NCBI RefSeq assembly: GCF_025685415.1
Contig: NZ_JAGSYB010000001.1
Coordinates: forward strand, 2,418,001 to 2,482,000
Origin: Terriglobus aquaticus
GTDB taxonomy: Bacteria; Acidobacteriota; Terriglobia; Terriglobales; Acidobacteriaceae
Direction: 5' to 3'
DNA: 64,000 bases
Shown here: piece by piece, positions 8,323 through 19,679 of the stretch
Numbering within the stretch: position 1 is the first letter of the stretch
How the letters are laid out: the number at the start of each line of letters is the position of its first letter
The notes under the pieces: generated by a model
What the model saw: the letters and a program-made list of their open reading frames with translations, nothing else
Database searches by the model: none
What the model was told of the DNA's origin: nothing
Position numbers and translations under genes: made by a program

Positions 8323-8352
8323 GTGTCATCCTGAGCGAAGCGAAGAACCTGC
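8323..8352. repeat. Copy of a common dispersed intergenic repeat
   Basis: GTGTCATCCTGAGCGAAGCG followed by AAGAACCTGC resembles a short dispersed element seen between genes in many bacteria; its minus-strand translation gives the familiar spurious LRFAQDDT peptide. Only one copy is seen here, so the repeat status rests on memory of other genomes. Confidence 0.45.
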
Positions 8353-8397
8353 TTCTCTCCCGGAGCGGCACCACACCCTCGAAGGAACCCAGGCACC

Positions 8398-9123
8398 GTG
8401 ATCCCCCGTCACACCCTTCTTGCTCTCTCGCTGCTCTGCGCCAGCGCCGCGCCCGTCTGTCTCTCCGCCCAGATCAACGGCATCCCCTCCACCGCTCCGA
8501 CCAGCGGCTCCCAACCCCAGTCCGACAGCGCACCAGCGGAAACCCAGAAGCCCTCCAACCTCATCGCCCCCGCGGTCGATCACCTCAGCCAGGTCGTCAG
8601 CCAAATCCAGCTCGAGCGCTGGAAATCCGCCTCGCGCGACGAGACCGACAGCAACCTGCGATCCATCGAACGCAACCTCAAGTCAACGCTCCCCGACCTC
8701 GTCACCACGGCCGACGCGCAGCCAACCTCCGTCGCCGCCTCGCTGCCCGTCTTGCGCAACCTCGACGCCCTCTGCGCCGTCATGATCCGCGTCTCCGTCA
8801 CCGCTCGCAGCAACGCTCCAACACCCCAGGCCGAGTCGATCGCCGGAGCCCTCACCGCCCTCCAAAGCGCCCGCAACACCCTCAGCGACCAGGTCCAATC
8901 CCTTGCCACCGCGCAGGAAAAACAACTCAGCACGCTGCAAAGCACCGTAGCCACGCTGACCGCCAAGGCAAGCACACCACCGCCTCCGCCACCCGCCACC
9001 GCGGCACCGAAGACCGCGCCCAAAAAGAAAAAGAAGAAGCCCACCGCCGCCAAGCCGGCGCAGTCAGCCCAAACATCGGCCGCGGCAAAGCCCGCACCTG
9101 CAGCAGCACCGCCTAAGCCTTAA
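8398..9123 (+). CDS. Secreted coiled-coil protein with Pro/Ala/Lys-rich tail
   Basis: 241 residues from a GTG start (AAGGAA upstream). There is a signal peptide (about residues 1-24, ending LSAQ), a helical middle (residues ~60-190, for example QSARNTLSDQVQSLATAQEKQLSTLQSTVATL) suggesting coiled coil, then PPPPPP, a run of Lys (KKKKKK) and Ala/Pro repeats to the end. It may bind an anionic envelope polymer, but no domain is recognised. The gene is monocistronic, convergent with the TonB-like gene. Confidence 0.7.
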   Translation: MIPRHTLLALSLLCASAAPVCLSAQINGIPSTAPTSGSQPQSDSAPAETQKPSNLIAPAVDHLSQVVSQIQLERWKSASRDETDSNLRSIERNLKSTLPDLVTTADAQPTSVAASLPVLRNLDALCAVMIRVSVTARSNAPTPQAESIAGALTALQSARNTLSDQVQSLATAQEKQLSTLQSTVATLTAKASTPPPPPPATAAPKTAPKKKKKKPTAAKPAQSAQTSAAAKPAPAAAPPKP

Positions 9124-9135
9124 GCGACACCCAAG

Positions 9136-10182
9136 CTAGCCGAATCGGTAGTTGACGGTGATCGTCGTATCGACTTCCTTGGGCTGACCATTCTTGAGAT
9201 AGGGCTTGTAGATCCACTGGCTGACTGCCTCGACAGCCGACTCCGCCAGGTCATCCGCGGGTGCCGAGATCACCTCCAGCGACTCGATCCTTCCCTCTTT
9301 CGAGATGATCGCGCGCAGCAACACACTTCCGCTAATGTGCTTCTGCTTCGAGTCCAGCGGGTACACCGGCGCAACTTTCTTCACGATATGCTGCTCCGCC
9401 TCACCTGAGCCCACCTTGAACTCGCCTGAAAGCTGCTCCGGTGCGGACACCTCGGCAGGATTCTCCGGCAGGTTCGCTCGCAGCAACTCAGGAGCCGCAA
9501 CCAGCTTTGTCACCTGCAGCTTGCCGCGTTCCTTCCCACGCTGCGCGAGTGTCACCTGTTGCGCAAACCACCGGTCTCCAAAACGCGCCAGGGCGTTGTA
9601 GGTGGCTGAGGTGCCATACGCCAGTTCTGAGAAACGAATGATCGGTCTATCCGCCTCCAGGCAGTACGCACGCGTTCCAGCCCGCCGCGCATACGGGGCC
9701 TTCACCGTGTTCGGCTCCAGGATCACGCACCGCAAACTTACCTGCCCAATCTTCTGCGTCTTGTACGTGATCTTGCTTTTCTCAATGGCCTCGTCGGTCG
9801 GCCCAGGCCTCAGCATCGCCTCGATCAGCATGCGCTGCATGAACGTCCCGCTCATCGTCGGCGGAGCCGGTCCAATGTTCGCCTGGTCTTCGGGAGCGTA
9901 GTTCTCCGGACTCGTACTGTCTTTGACCGTTCGCCGTGAAGTGCCCACCTTGGCGAACTCCTCCGTCCAACGGCCCTGGTTATCCGGCCTGCCCATGAAG
10001 TCGCTTGTGCTGAAGGTAGCTTCCAGCCGAAACGGCGTCACACCCTCAGCTTCCAACTGCATCTGCTTCGACGCGGTCTTGAAATCCGCCAGCGTCTGCA
10101 AATCCGCCGCGCTCTGCGCACGACACAAGGGACCAAAGCAAACCAACAAGGCAGGCACAGCAAAGCACTTCAAGGCACGCAT
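9136..10182 (-). CDS. Secreted protein with TonB C-terminal domain
   Basis: 348 residues from an ATG at 10182 with GGAGTG 8 bases upstream. Signal peptide residues 1-23 (FGPLCRAQ), an unassigned middle domain, then a TonB_C-type domain in the last ~90 residues: KKVAPVYPLDSKQKHISGSV, EGRIESLEVISAP, AVSQWIYKPYLKNGQP, TTITVNYRF. Acidobacteria encode many such proteins in which the TonB C-terminal fold sits in a periplasmic protein without the N-terminal anchor or Pro-rich linker of true TonB. It probably binds outer-membrane or envelope partners. Located 62 bp downstream of ruvB. Confidence 0.85.
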   Translation of the reverse strand: MRALKCFAVPALLVCFGPLCRAQSAADLQTLADFKTASKQMQLEAEGVTPFRLEATFSTSDFMGRPDNQGRWTEEFAKVGTSRRTVKDSTSPENYAPEDQANIGPAPPTMSGTFMQRMLIEAMLRPGPTDEAIEKSKITYKTQKIGQVSLRCVILEPNTVKAPYARRAGTRAYCLEADRPIIRFSELAYGTSATYNALARFGDRWFAQQVTLAQRGKERGKLQVTKLVAAPELLRANLPENPAEVSAPEQLSGEFKVGSGEAEQHIVKKVAPVYPLDSKQKHISGSVLLRAIISKEGRIESLEVISAPADDLAESAVEAVSQWIYKPYLKNGQPKEVDTTITVNYRFG

Positions 10183-10244
10183 AACAATCACTCCGGGGCG
10201 AACAGCAGTCATTATCCCGTCAGATCGCGCCAACGCCAAGCGCT

Positions 10245-11342
10245 TTACTCGAACAGCGTAGGCCGCTCCCACTGCTGTGCCTTCACCGGCGGAGCAATGC
10301 CGAAGTGCTCATACGCCAGCCGTGTCACCACGCGCCCCCGCGGCGTGCGATTCAGAAATCCAATCTGCATCAGGAACGGCTCGTACACTTCCTCGAGCGC
10401 GTCTTCCTCTTCGCCCAGCGCCGCCGCCAGCGTGTTCAAGCCCACCGGCCCACCGTCGTACCGCTCGATGATCAGCCGCAGCAGTCGCCGATCCAGCTCA
10501 TCGAAGCCGTGCGCATCCACTTCCAGCATCTGCAGCGCCGCCATAGCCGAAGCGCGATCGATCACGCCACCCGCGCGCACCTGCGCATAGTCGCGCACAC
10601 GCCGCAACAGCCGGTTCGCAATGCGCGGCGTCCCACGCGACCGCATCGCAATCTCCGCCGCCCCATCGTGGTCGATCGTCACGCCCAGCACTTCCGCACT
10701 GCGCTCCACGATGAACCGCAGCTCGTCGTCGGTATAAAACTCCAGCCGCAGCAGAATCCCAAACCGCGACCGCAGCGGCGAGCTCAACAGCCCCGGCCGC
10801 GTCGTCGCCGCCACAAACGTGAAGGGGTTAATCCCCAGAATGTGTGTGCGCGCCGCCGGCCCCTGCCCGATGATGATGTCGAGCTTGTAATCCTCCAGCG
10901 CCGTGTACAGCTTCTCTTCCAGCACCGGCTGCAACCGGTGGATCTCGTCCAGGAACAGCACCTGCCGCTCGTGCAGGTTCGACAGAATCGCCGTCAAGTC
11001 GCCCTGCTTCTCGAGAGCCGGTCCGCTCGTCTGCTGAAAGCCCACGCCCAGTTCATTCGCGATGATCGTCGCCAGCGTCGTCTTGCCCAACCCCGGCGGG
11101 CCGTACAGCAGCACGTGGTCCAGCGCCTCGCCGCGGCTCTTCGCCGCCTCCAGCGCAATCTGCAACTGCTCCTTCGCCTTGGTCTGCCCAATGAACTCGC
11201 GCAGCCGTACAGGCCGCAGCTTCAGCTCCAGGTCTTCATCCTCTGAACCGCGCACCGACGCGCTCACCAGCCGGTCGGCATCCGTCTCCGCTCGCTTCGT
11301 CGCCCGCGTCAACTCAAACCGCTTCTTGTTCAGAAAGTCCAC
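10245..11342 (-). CDS. ruvB: Holliday junction DNA helicase RuvB
   Basis: 365 residues. AAA+ motor: Walker A GPPGLGKT (81-88), Walker B LFLDEIH (129-135), sensor 1 AATTRPG, arginine-rich RSRFG, and the C-terminal winged helix ([36 protein letters not shown]). RuvB hexamers with RuvA drive branch migration in recombination repair. The N-terminal ~30 residues before the LRP motif are slightly long. Starts at GTG 11342 after TTGGAG. ruvA and ruvC are not in the window. Confidence 0.97.
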   Translation of the reverse strand: MDFLNKKRFELTRATKRAETDADRLVSASVRGSEDEDLELKLRPVRLREFIGQTKAKEQLQIALEAAKSRGEALDHVLLYGPPGLGKTTLATIIANELGVGFQQTSGPALEKQGDLTAILSNLHERQVLFLDEIHRLQPVLEEKLYTALEDYKLDIIIGQGPAARTHILGINPFTFVAATTRPGLLSSPLRSRFGILLRLEFYTDDELRFIVERSAEVLGVTIDHDGAAEIAMRSRGTPRIANRLLRRVRDYAQVRAGGVIDRASAMAALQMLEVDAHGFDELDRRLLRLIIERYDGGPVGLNTLAAALGEEEDALEEVYEPFLMQIGFLNRTPRGRVVTRLAYEHFGIAPPVKAQQWERPTLFE

Positions 11343-11400
11343 GCTCCAATGCTAAAGCAGCGGCGATGAAAGGGCGAAGCTCCGGGTTGGAGACAGACCA

Positions 11401-11754
11401 TCACCGCGATGTACCGCGCTCGCAACTCACGTTTACAGTGACCGTGCTGGTCACGCGGATGGGACGCCCGCCCTGCTGGAAGTACTTGTAGCGAAACTGC
11501 CGAACCCACGCTACATACACCGCGTCGCCCTCGCGCCTGTTGACCATCTCCGCATCAACAACATTGCCGTTCTCATCGATTGCTACTCGCGCAATCCACG
11601 CACCGTTTGCATGGAACGAACAAAGATTCGGAGGAGCGGGCTTACTCAATAGGTTTCCCGCGACAACACCACTGGACAGCTTTACCGGCGCATCCGCCCC
11701 TTGCGCAAAGGCGCACCCTTCCAGCAGAAACAGGCACAACACGACGCGCCACAT
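11401..11754 (-). CDS. Small secreted TonB-C-like protein
   Basis: 117 residues from an ATG at 11754 (GGAGATCTG upstream). Signal peptide or lipoprotein-like start (MWRVVLCLFLLEGCAFAQ; the LEGC could be a weak lipobox). The last ~70 residues, WIARVAIDENGNVVDAEMV ... FRYKYFQQGGRPIRVTSTVTVNV, match the strand-helix-strand pattern of the TonB C-terminal family, as in the larger neighbour at 9136. The two lie on the same strand with ruvB between them. Confidence 0.7.
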   Translation of the reverse strand: MWRVVLCLFLLEGCAFAQGADAPVKLSSGVVAGNLLSKPAPPNLCSFHANGAWIARVAIDENGNVVDAEMVNRREGDAVYVAWVRQFRYKYFQQGGRPIRVTSTVTVNVSCERGTSR

Positions 11755-11818
11755 GGCAGATCTCCGGCAAGCGCCATCAGCATAACTCCACTGCATCGCA
11801 CTTGCTACCCTGAAAGCA

Positions 11819-12796
11819 ATGCCCCAGCTCTCCTCCAAACGCCCCGCACAAGCGGCCATCGTCGCCGCGTTTCTGTGCGTGTACATCTTCTGGGGCTCCA
11901 CCTTTGTCGCCATCCGCTACGCCGTGCAGTACCTCACGCCCGGCTTCGTCTCCGGCTTCCGCTACTGGATCGCCGCCGCGATCATCCTCCTCTACCGCGT
12001 CGCGCGCGGGCAGTCTATCCGCATCGATCGCCGCGAAGCTCTGCGCCTGCTCATCCTCGGACTCTTCCTGCTCACCGGCAACAACGTCCTTCTCGGCTGC
12101 GCGGAAAAATACATCACCGCCGGCTACGCGTCGCTACTCACCGCCAGCGTCCCCATCCTCATCGCGCTCTTCGAAACCTTCATTCCCGGCGGAGAGCCAC
12201 TCAACCGCGTCGGCTGGGCCGGCACCGTACTCGGCATGGGCGGCCTCACCCTCCTGCTCGCTCCCGTGCTGCGCAACGGCCTCGTCCTGCACGGCCACGG
12301 CACCGCGGCCGACAGCGCACTTGCCCTCGGCACCGGCATCCTCATCGCCGCCATCTTCACCTGGGTCGCCGGTTCGCTCATCGGCGGCCGCTACTCCTCG
12401 CGCGTGGACCCCGTACTCGGCGCCGCCTGGCAAATGGCCATGGGCGGCACAGTCAATGTCCTCATCGGCACAGCCTTAGGCGGATGGCACACCGCGCACT
12501 GGACGCCCGGCGTCTTCAACGCCATCGCATGGCTGTCCATCGCAGGCTCACTCATCGGCTACTCCTGCTACATCTTCCTGCTCGAAAATGTACCCGTCGC
12601 CAAGGTCGCCACCTACGCCTACGTCAACCCCATCGTTGCCGTGATCCTTAGCGCCGTCTTCCTGCACGAATCGCTACACGGCCAGCAATGGATCGCCATG
12701 GCCATCATCCTCGTCGCGGTCGCCATCGTCACCGCGTCCAAGAGCAAACACGCACCCTCGCGCACACTCACGGAGGAACAACCCGAAGCGGCTTGA
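11819..12796 (+). CDS. EamA/DMT-family membrane transporter
   Basis: 325 residues with about ten hydrophobic segments in two EamA repeats; the first starts AAFLCVYIFWGSTFVAIRYA, the second FTWVAGSLIGGR. Drug/metabolite-superfamily members export amino acids, drugs or metabolites; the substrate is not predictable. It diverges from the small TonB-like gene (64 bp), so the two may share a promoter region. Start chosen at 11819, where the first helix begins soon after. Confidence 0.9.
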   Translation: MPQLSSKRPAQAAIVAAFLCVYIFWGSTFVAIRYAVQYLTPGFVSGFRYWIAAAIILLYRVARGQSIRIDRREALRLLILGLFLLTGNNVLLGCAEKYITAGYASLLTASVPILIALFETFIPGGEPLNRVGWAGTVLGMGGLTLLLAPVLRNGLVLHGHGTAADSALALGTGILIAAIFTWVAGSLIGGRYSSRVDPVLGAAWQMAMGGTVNVLIGTALGGWHTAHWTPGVFNAIAWLSIAGSLIGYSCYIFLLENVPVAKVATYAYVNPIVAVILSAVFLHESLHGQQWIAMAIILVAVAIVTASKSKHAPSRTLTEEQPEAA

Positions 12797-12839
12797 AGAG
12801 ATCCGGTCCAAACGGCCCCAGAAACTCGCAAACCGAGAA

Positions 12840-13286
12840 TCAGAACGGCGAGATAACGACGATCTTTGTTATCCGAAGGACGAAGAACAGCACAACTCCC
12901 GCTGCCGTAAGTACGACCGTTTTCTTGGCACGCGGGAAGTCAGGGTCGGTGGTCTGCAGCCCGCGATATCTCACCCACCATCGAATCAGCAGGACAGGGA
13001 TCGCGATCTCGAGAAATGCGAAGCCGAAAATCCCGATAAGACCGACAAACGGCAGAAATCGTAGAAAGATAAAGCCGATCGCCACTCCTGCCAGAATCCG
13101 TACATAACTGGCGTCGCTCACAGCCTTACTCACTCGGCTGGTTTCATTAGCCGCTTGCAATGACGCGTCGCGATCCAGCAGAGCGCCGCAGAAGCGGCAG
13201 CTCTGCATCGACGTGTTGATTGTCTGTCCGCAGTTTGGACAAGGAAAGACCTGCACTTCACTCGTAAGGTTCAGAGTCTGCGGCAT
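12840..13286 (-). CDS. Zinc-ribbon membrane protein
   Basis: 148 residues. A short zinc ribbon (CPNC ... CRFC, residues ~16-33) is followed by a linker and three hydrophobic segments (about 65-85, 87-105, 124-146). This zinc-ribbon-plus-helices layout is common in uncharacterised bacterial proteins. No function can be assigned. Confidence 0.7.
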   Translation of the reverse strand: MPQTLNLTSEVQVFPCPNCGQTINTSMQSCRFCGALLDRDASLQAANETSRVSKAVSDASYVRILAGVAIGFIFLRFLPFVGLIGIFGFAFLEIAIPVLLIRWWVRYRGLQTTDPDFPRAKKTVVLTAAGVVLFFVLRITKIVVISPF

Positions 13287-13372
13287 GTGTCAGGAGTCTA
13301 CGTGAGCTTCCTCTCCTCACACCAGTTCTGTGGAGTTCGCTGAGACAGCAAGGTCTGGCCTCATCGATAGAA

Positions 13373-14731
13373 TCAGCCCTCCAGCACCTGCTGCGCCGCC
13401 CGCAACCCACTCCGCATCGCTCCATGCACCGTGCCCCAATGCCCGGTCACGTCCGTATGCTCACCCGCAAAGTACAACGTGCCCTCCACGGGCTCGCACA
13501 TCTTCGCGGACGCATCCACCGAGCCCACCGGTACCCACGAATACGCTCCGCAAAACAGAGGATCGCGCGTCCAGTCATGCAAGTGGTGAGACCGAAGCTC
13601 GCTCAACACCGCCTCGCGCTCCAGCCCAAAGATCTTCGCCAACTGCGAGCAGGCCAGGTGCGCAATCGCATGCTCATCCAGCGCCGCAAACGCCTCCGCG
13701 TGCGGCCCACCCGTCCACGCCGTCAGCACCGCACCCTCTTCCGGCTCCGTCGTCCAGAACACCGGAAACATCGGGTGCAGCGCCGACCCCTTATCCCGGT
13801 CCGCACTGATCAGAAACGACAGCTTCTTCAACTCCTCCGCACGCTCGTGCTCCAGCTCCGCCCACCACCGCCGCTTGAACACCAGCGAGATGCGGCACAC
13901 ATGGCCCATCCGCATCCGCCGCGCATGCGGCAGCACCATGTCCGGCTCTGGCACAATCGGCACCGTCCCACTCTGCAGAATGCCCAGCGGCAGCGTCACC
14001 ACGGCCGCATCGGCGCGCACACATTCCTCATCCACCAGCTCCGCGGTCACCTCGCCCGGCTTCCACTGCAACGCGGAGACATGCGCCCGCAGCCGGATCG
14101 TTCCGCCAGCCTCACGCACCTTCGCCGCCAGCCGCTCCGCTACCTGCGCGTACCCGCCGCGCACATGCAGACCCACGTCGCCGCCCACTTCATCCTCAGC
14201 CGCCTGCTGCACAGCCATCGACTTCACTGACAGCTCATGCGCATCCGCCGCATTGAAACCTTCCGCATACGCCGTCGCCGTCACCCGCGACTGCTCCGGC
14301 AGATCCAACTCCGCAAGCCAGTCCACAAAGCTCTCGTCGCGATCGGGATGTGCCTCGCTCCACGCCCTTGCCTGCTCCATCACATCGAACGCATCCGGTG
14401 CATTACTCGCATCGCTGTCGTCGTCCTCCGAAGCGTACGCGTCCTGCAACTGCCCATCCTTGTGGAAGAGCAACATCGCACCATCGCGCTCCACCAACTC
14501 CAGCCCGAGCTCCTCAACCATCGCAATCAACTCCGGCGGACGTCCGTGTACAAACTCCGCACCCACCTCCACTGCATACCCATCGTCCGTCCTGTGCGTG
14601 CGTACACGTCCACCCACAACATCCGCTGCTTCCAGCACCGTCACCGCACAACCCGCTTCGGCCAGCGCGCGAGCCGCGGTCAAACCCGCCATGCCTGCGC
14701 CAATCACCAACACACTTTTAGCCGCGCTCAA
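13373..14731 (-). CDS. FAD-dependent flavin amine oxidase family protein
   Basis: 452 residues. N-terminal dinucleotide-binding motif VLVIGAGMAGLTAARALAEAG (11-17 GAGMAGL), then VLEAADVVGGRVRT, and the C-terminal FAD motif LYFAGEHTDVTGHWGTVHGAMRSGLRAA. These are hallmarks of monoamine/polyamine oxidases and related desaturases. The acidic stretch EDDDSDASNAPDA near residues 105-115 is an unusual insertion. The ATG overlaps the stop of the upstream nucleotidyltransferase gene by 4 bp, so both are co-translated, though a functional link is not obvious. Confidence 0.9.
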   Translation of the reverse strand: MSAAKSVLVIGAGMAGLTAARALAEAGCAVTVLEAADVVGGRVRTHRTDDGYAVEVGAEFVHGRPPELIAMVEELGLELVERDGAMLLFHKDGQLQDAYASEDDDSDASNAPDAFDVMEQARAWSEAHPDRDESFVDWLAELDLPEQSRVTATAYAEGFNAADAHELSVKSMAVQQAAEDEVGGDVGLHVRGGYAQVAERLAAKVREAGGTIRLRAHVSALQWKPGEVTAELVDEECVRADAAVVTLPLGILQSGTVPIVPEPDMVLPHARRMRMGHVCRISLVFKRRWWAELEHERAEELKKLSFLISADRDKGSALHPMFPVFWTTEPEEGAVLTAWTGGPHAEAFAALDEHAIAHLACSQLAKIFGLEREAVLSELRSHHLHDWTRDPLFCGAYSWVPVGSVDASAKMCEPVEGTLYFAGEHTDVTGHWGTVHGAMRSGLRAAQQVLEG

Positions 14732-16143
14732 GCCTTCACCTCATCCCGCTGCAAAAGCTCCTGCAGCATCAGCAGCCCATCTTCACGCGAACGCACACGC
14801 CCCTCCAATTGCGCATCCTCAATCTCGCGCAACAAATACTTGAACCGCGGCCCCGGCTTCAACCCCGCCGCAATCAGGTCACGCCCCGTGACCACCGGAG
14901 CAGCACCATGCTCCTCTTCCGGCACCGCGTAGAAGTGCTCTTTCGCGTAGTCATACATGCCCAGCAAATTGTGGCTGCTCGTCACATCCAGCCAGTGCAA
15001 CTGCAGGTGCTCCGGAAAGTCGTGCAGGCGAAAGAACCTTCGCAGCGTCGACTGCTTCATGTTCTTCACATCGCCAAACCGCATGTGGTTCTCCACCAGC
15101 GACACAATCTGGTCGATCTCGTCATTCGAGAACCGCAGCCGGTTCAGGATCGCGCGCGTCATCGTCGCGCCCACCTCCGCGTGCCCGTTGAAGCGAATGC
15201 GCGGCCGCTCCTCCTTCGGGTCCGGAGCGCGATAGCACGGCGGCTTACCCACATCGTGCAGAAGCGCGCCCCACGCCAGCGTCGGCGCTACACCCGCTGG
15301 CAGCTTGCTCAGCAGCAGCAGCGTATGCACCCACACATCGCCCTCGGGGTGCCACTCCGGAGGCTGCTCCACACCTTTCATGCGCGCCACCTCCGGAAGC
15401 ACATGCGGCAGCAACCCGCTCTCATCCAGCAGCTCAAACGCGCGCTTCGCGTGCCCCTCAGTCAGCATCCGCGTCAACTCTTCGCGAACGCGTTCTGCAC
15501 TCACCTGCGCAATGGTCGCGGCCTGCGCCTGCATGGCACGCATCGTCTCCGGCTCGATCTCAAATTCAAACCGAGCCGCAAACCGCACCGCGCGCAACAT
15601 GCGCAACTTGTCTTCTTCAAACCGCCGCTTCGGATCGCCAATCGCGCGAACCAAACGCGCCTCTAAGTCCCGCTGCCCTCCGACATAATCCAGCACCTGC
15701 GCATGCAGGTTGCTTCCATCCGCAGCCAGCCCTACCGGGTCCAGCAGCATGCCATTGATCGTGAAGTCCCGCCGCAACACATCCTGCTCGGCACTCTCCG
15801 AATACGTCACCTGCTCCGGCCGCCGCCCATCCAGGTACACGCCGTCATCGCGAAATGTCGCAACCTCGGTCCGCACCTCGCATCCGCTTGCCTCGTGCGC
15901 CGTGCACACAATCACCACGCCAAAATGCGCGCCCACGCCAAAGGTCCGCTCGAACCCCAGCAACACCTTCTCGGGCCGCGCGCTCGTCGCCACGTCATAG
16001 TCCTTCGGCGCAATGCCCAGCAACAGATCGCGAACACATCCACCCGCAAAATACGCCTGAAATCCGCGCCCCCGCAGCGTCTCCACCACGTGCAGCGCCG
16101 CCTCAAACTCCTTGGTCCCCATCGCCTCAGCCAGCGCTGCCAT
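14728..16143 (-). CDS. CCA tRNA nucleotidyltransferase / poly(A) polymerase family with HD domain
   Basis: About 471 residues. Nucleotidyltransferase head with AGGCVRD and DYDVATSA (D48, D50 metal site), the RRDFTINGML motif, neck ERVREELTRML, and an HD-type domain (ALLHDVGKPP, with VENHMRF). It adds or repairs the tRNA 3' CCA, or acts as an A-adding enzyme as in split systems; the two activities cannot be separated by eye. The exact start is uncertain: the frame is open to a GTG at 16206, but ATG at 16143 or 16122 fits the family better. Confidence 0.88.
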   Translation of the reverse strand: MAALAEAMGTKEFEAALHVVETLRGRGFQAYFAGGCVRDLLLGIAPKDYDVATSARPEKVLLGFERTFGVGAHFGVVIVCTAHEASGCEVRTEVATFRDDGVYLDGRRPEQVTYSESAEQDVLRRDFTINGMLLDPVGLAADGSNLHAQVLDYVGGQRDLEARLVRAIGDPKRRFEEDKLRMLRAVRFAARFEFEIEPETMRAMQAQAATIAQVSAERVREELTRMLTEGHAKRAFELLDESGLLPHVLPEVARMKGVEQPPEWHPEGDVWVHTLLLLSKLPAGVAPTLAWGALLHDVGKPPCYRAPDPKEERPRIRFNGHAEVGATMTRAILNRLRFSNDEIDQIVSLVENHMRFGDVKNMKQSTLRRFFRLHDFPEHLQLHWLDVTSSHNLLGMYDYAKEHFYAVPEEEHGAAPVVTGRDLIAAGLKPGPRFKYLLREIEDAQLEGRVRSREDGLLMLQELLQRDEVKA

Positions 16144-16222
16144 CCCCTGTTGGATGCGCCCATGCCGCACGCGTCTCCGGCCTAAACCACGTGGCAAAGC
16201 AGCCACCGCCTAAACTGGACTC

Positions 16223-17347
16223 ATGGGCAGCGGTCTCATCCTCGGCATCGAATCCTCGTGCGACGAGACCGCAGCCGCCGTCGTTCGCTCCGGCCACGAC
16301 ATCCTCTCCAACGTCGTCAGCTCCCAGGTCGCCATGCACGCCCTCTACGGCGGCGTCGTCCCCGAGCTCGCCTCGCGCGAACACCTCCGCAACGTCGTGC
16401 CCGTCGTGCGTGAAGCCATCCGCTCTGCCGGCATCACCTACGCCGACCTCGACGCCGTCGCCGTCACCTCCGGCCCCGGCCTCGCCGGAGCCCTCCTCGT
16501 CGGCATCTCTTTCGCCAAGTCCCTCAGCTTCGGCCTCGGCAAACCGCTGCTCGCCATCAACCACCTCGAAGGCCACATCCACGCCGCACTCCTGCAAAGC
16601 AGCACGCAAGTTGACGAAGCCACAACAACCGAACCAACCCTGGCTCTAGTCGTCAGCGGCGGCCACACCCACCTCTACCTCGCCTCGCAAACCAGTGGCG
16701 CATGGCACTACCGCAACATCGGCCGCACCGTCGACGATGCCGCCGGCGAAGCCTACGACAAAGTCGCCAAGCTCCTCGGCCTGCCCTACCCCGGCGGCCC
16801 CTGGATGGACCGTCTCAGCGCCTTCGGCAACCCCGAAGCCGTCCGCTTCACCTTCAGCACCATCGACCGCGGCACCCCCGGCGAACCCACCTTCGACTTC
16901 AGCTTCTCCGGCATCAAGACCGCCGTCCTCCGCTACCTCGAAACCCACAGCCTGCGCGAAGCCTCAGCCACCCGCCACACCGCACTCAGCGCCATCGCGT
17001 CACCCACCCTCGAAGACGCCCGCGCCCTCTGCGACCCGCAAACCCTCGACCTCATCGCCAGCTTCCAGCACGCCGTCGTCTCCAACCTCGTCCGCCAGAC
17101 CCTGCGGGCCGCGGAGCACACCGGCGCCCGCAGCCTCGTCATCTCCGGCGGCGTCGCCTCGAACCGCGCCCTCCGCGCCCGCTTCACCGAAGTCGCGCAG
17201 CAACGCGGCCTCACCGTAGCCTTCCCGCCGCCAGCCCTGTCCACCGACAACGCCGCCATGATCGCGGCCGCTGCCTGGCCCCGCTTTCTCCACGCTGACT
17301 TCGCCCCCGCCACCCTCAACGCCACACCCCAGCTCCGCCTCGGCTAG
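16223..17347 (+). CDS. tsaD: tRNA threonylcarbamoyladenosine transferase TsaD
   Basis: 374 residues. ASKHA-type ATPase: N-terminal LGIESSCDET, metal ligands H114 and H118 in NHLEGHIH, VSGGHTHLY, DDAAGEAYDKVAKLLGLPYPGG, and the C-terminal ISGGVASN and STDNAAMIA. It transfers the threonylcarbamoyl group to A37 of ANN-decoding tRNAs with TsaB/TsaE, which are not seen here. Slightly longer than the usual ~340 residues because of small insertions. Divergent from the nucleotidyltransferase gene (79 bp) and 89 bp upstream of cysS. Confidence 0.97.
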   Translation: MGSGLILGIESSCDETAAAVVRSGHDILSNVVSSQVAMHALYGGVVPELASREHLRNVVPVVREAIRSAGITYADLDAVAVTSGPGLAGALLVGISFAKSLSFGLGKPLLAINHLEGHIHAALLQSSTQVDEATTTEPTLALVVSGGHTHLYLASQTSGAWHYRNIGRTVDDAAGEAYDKVAKLLGLPYPGGPWMDRLSAFGNPEAVRFTFSTIDRGTPGEPTFDFSFSGIKTAVLRYLETHSLREASATRHTALSAIASPTLEDARALCDPQTLDLIASFQHAVVSNLVRQTLRAAEHTGARSLVISGGVASNRALRARFTEVAQQRGLTVAFPPPALSTDNAAMIAAAAWPRFLHADFAPATLNATPQLRLG

Positions 17348-17436
17348 CGCGCTGCTCTAAAATCAGAAAGTATCGACTGCGGCGGCAGGACTACCCGGGC
17401 CAGCACGCAAGTCCCAGCGGACACCCTCGGGCCTGA

Positions 17437-19116
<1,680 letters not shown>

Positions 19117-19126
19117 CGTCTCTGCC

Positions 19127-19612
19127 TCACTGACCTCCGGGCAGCAACGTCCTCCACCGATCCGACTCAGCAACCTGCTTCAGGATCGCGTTGCGCTGCG
19201 CCAGCAGGTTGGTCATGTACCGCCTGAGCACCAGCTTCTCCGCCAGCAATCCAAGCACCGGCACAGGAGCAGCAAACACAAAGCGATCCTTCATCTCGGT
19301 CCTGCCTGCACTCAGCGCTCTGAAATAGTGGTCGTGCTGCATGGAACGGAACGCACCTTCAATCATTGTGTCCTGGAAGTAAACCGGACGATCGTAAGCG
19401 GTGATTCGACTGGCAAGGTGCTGCACCACACCGAGGTGTCGTGCCCTCCATCTCACAAACTCGCCCATCCCGATCAGGCCAGAAGTCACGCCGCCGACAG
19501 CCTGCTCTCCTGTCCGCTCTGTTCCAAGCAGATGAACCTCAATGCTCCGCGAAAGATCGAAGCACCGCTCAATGGGTGCGTCAACGATCGTGCATAAGTT
19601 GAGCTCAACCAT
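19127..19612 (-). CDS. SRPBCC (START-like) family protein
   Basis: 161 residues from an ATG at 19612 (GAGGA about 14 bases upstream). The pattern VELNLCTIVDAPIERCFDLSRSIEVH at the start, then WRARHLGVVQHLASRITAYDRP, FQDTMIEGAFRSMQHDHYF and a long C-terminal helix, fits the SRPBCC ligand-binding fold (coenzyme Q-binding/cyclase-like members). The ligand is unknown. Convergent with cysS and divergent from the acetyltransferase gene. Confidence 0.75.
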   Translation of the reverse strand: MVELNLCTIVDAPIERCFDLSRSIEVHLLGTERTGEQAVGGVTSGLIGMGEFVRWRARHLGVVQHLASRITAYDRPVYFQDTMIEGAFRSMQHDHYFRALSAGRTEMKDRFVFAAPVPVLGLLAEKLVLRRYMTNLLAQRNAILKQVAESDRWRTLLPGGQ

Positions 19613-19679
19613 CTGCTGAGTGCATATCCTCGCGTCCAAACTCTATCGCGTTTCGAGGCCGCGGCCGCATCCAACACCC

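Noticed and set aside
8106-8396. 96-codon minus-strand frame over the dispersed repeat
   Set aside because: Its C-terminal-like LRFAQDDT peptide is a familiar spurious translation of a repeated intergenic element.
10305-11246. 313-codon plus-strand frame across ruvB
   Set aside because: Arg/Gln/His-rich shadow of ruvB, which is certain.
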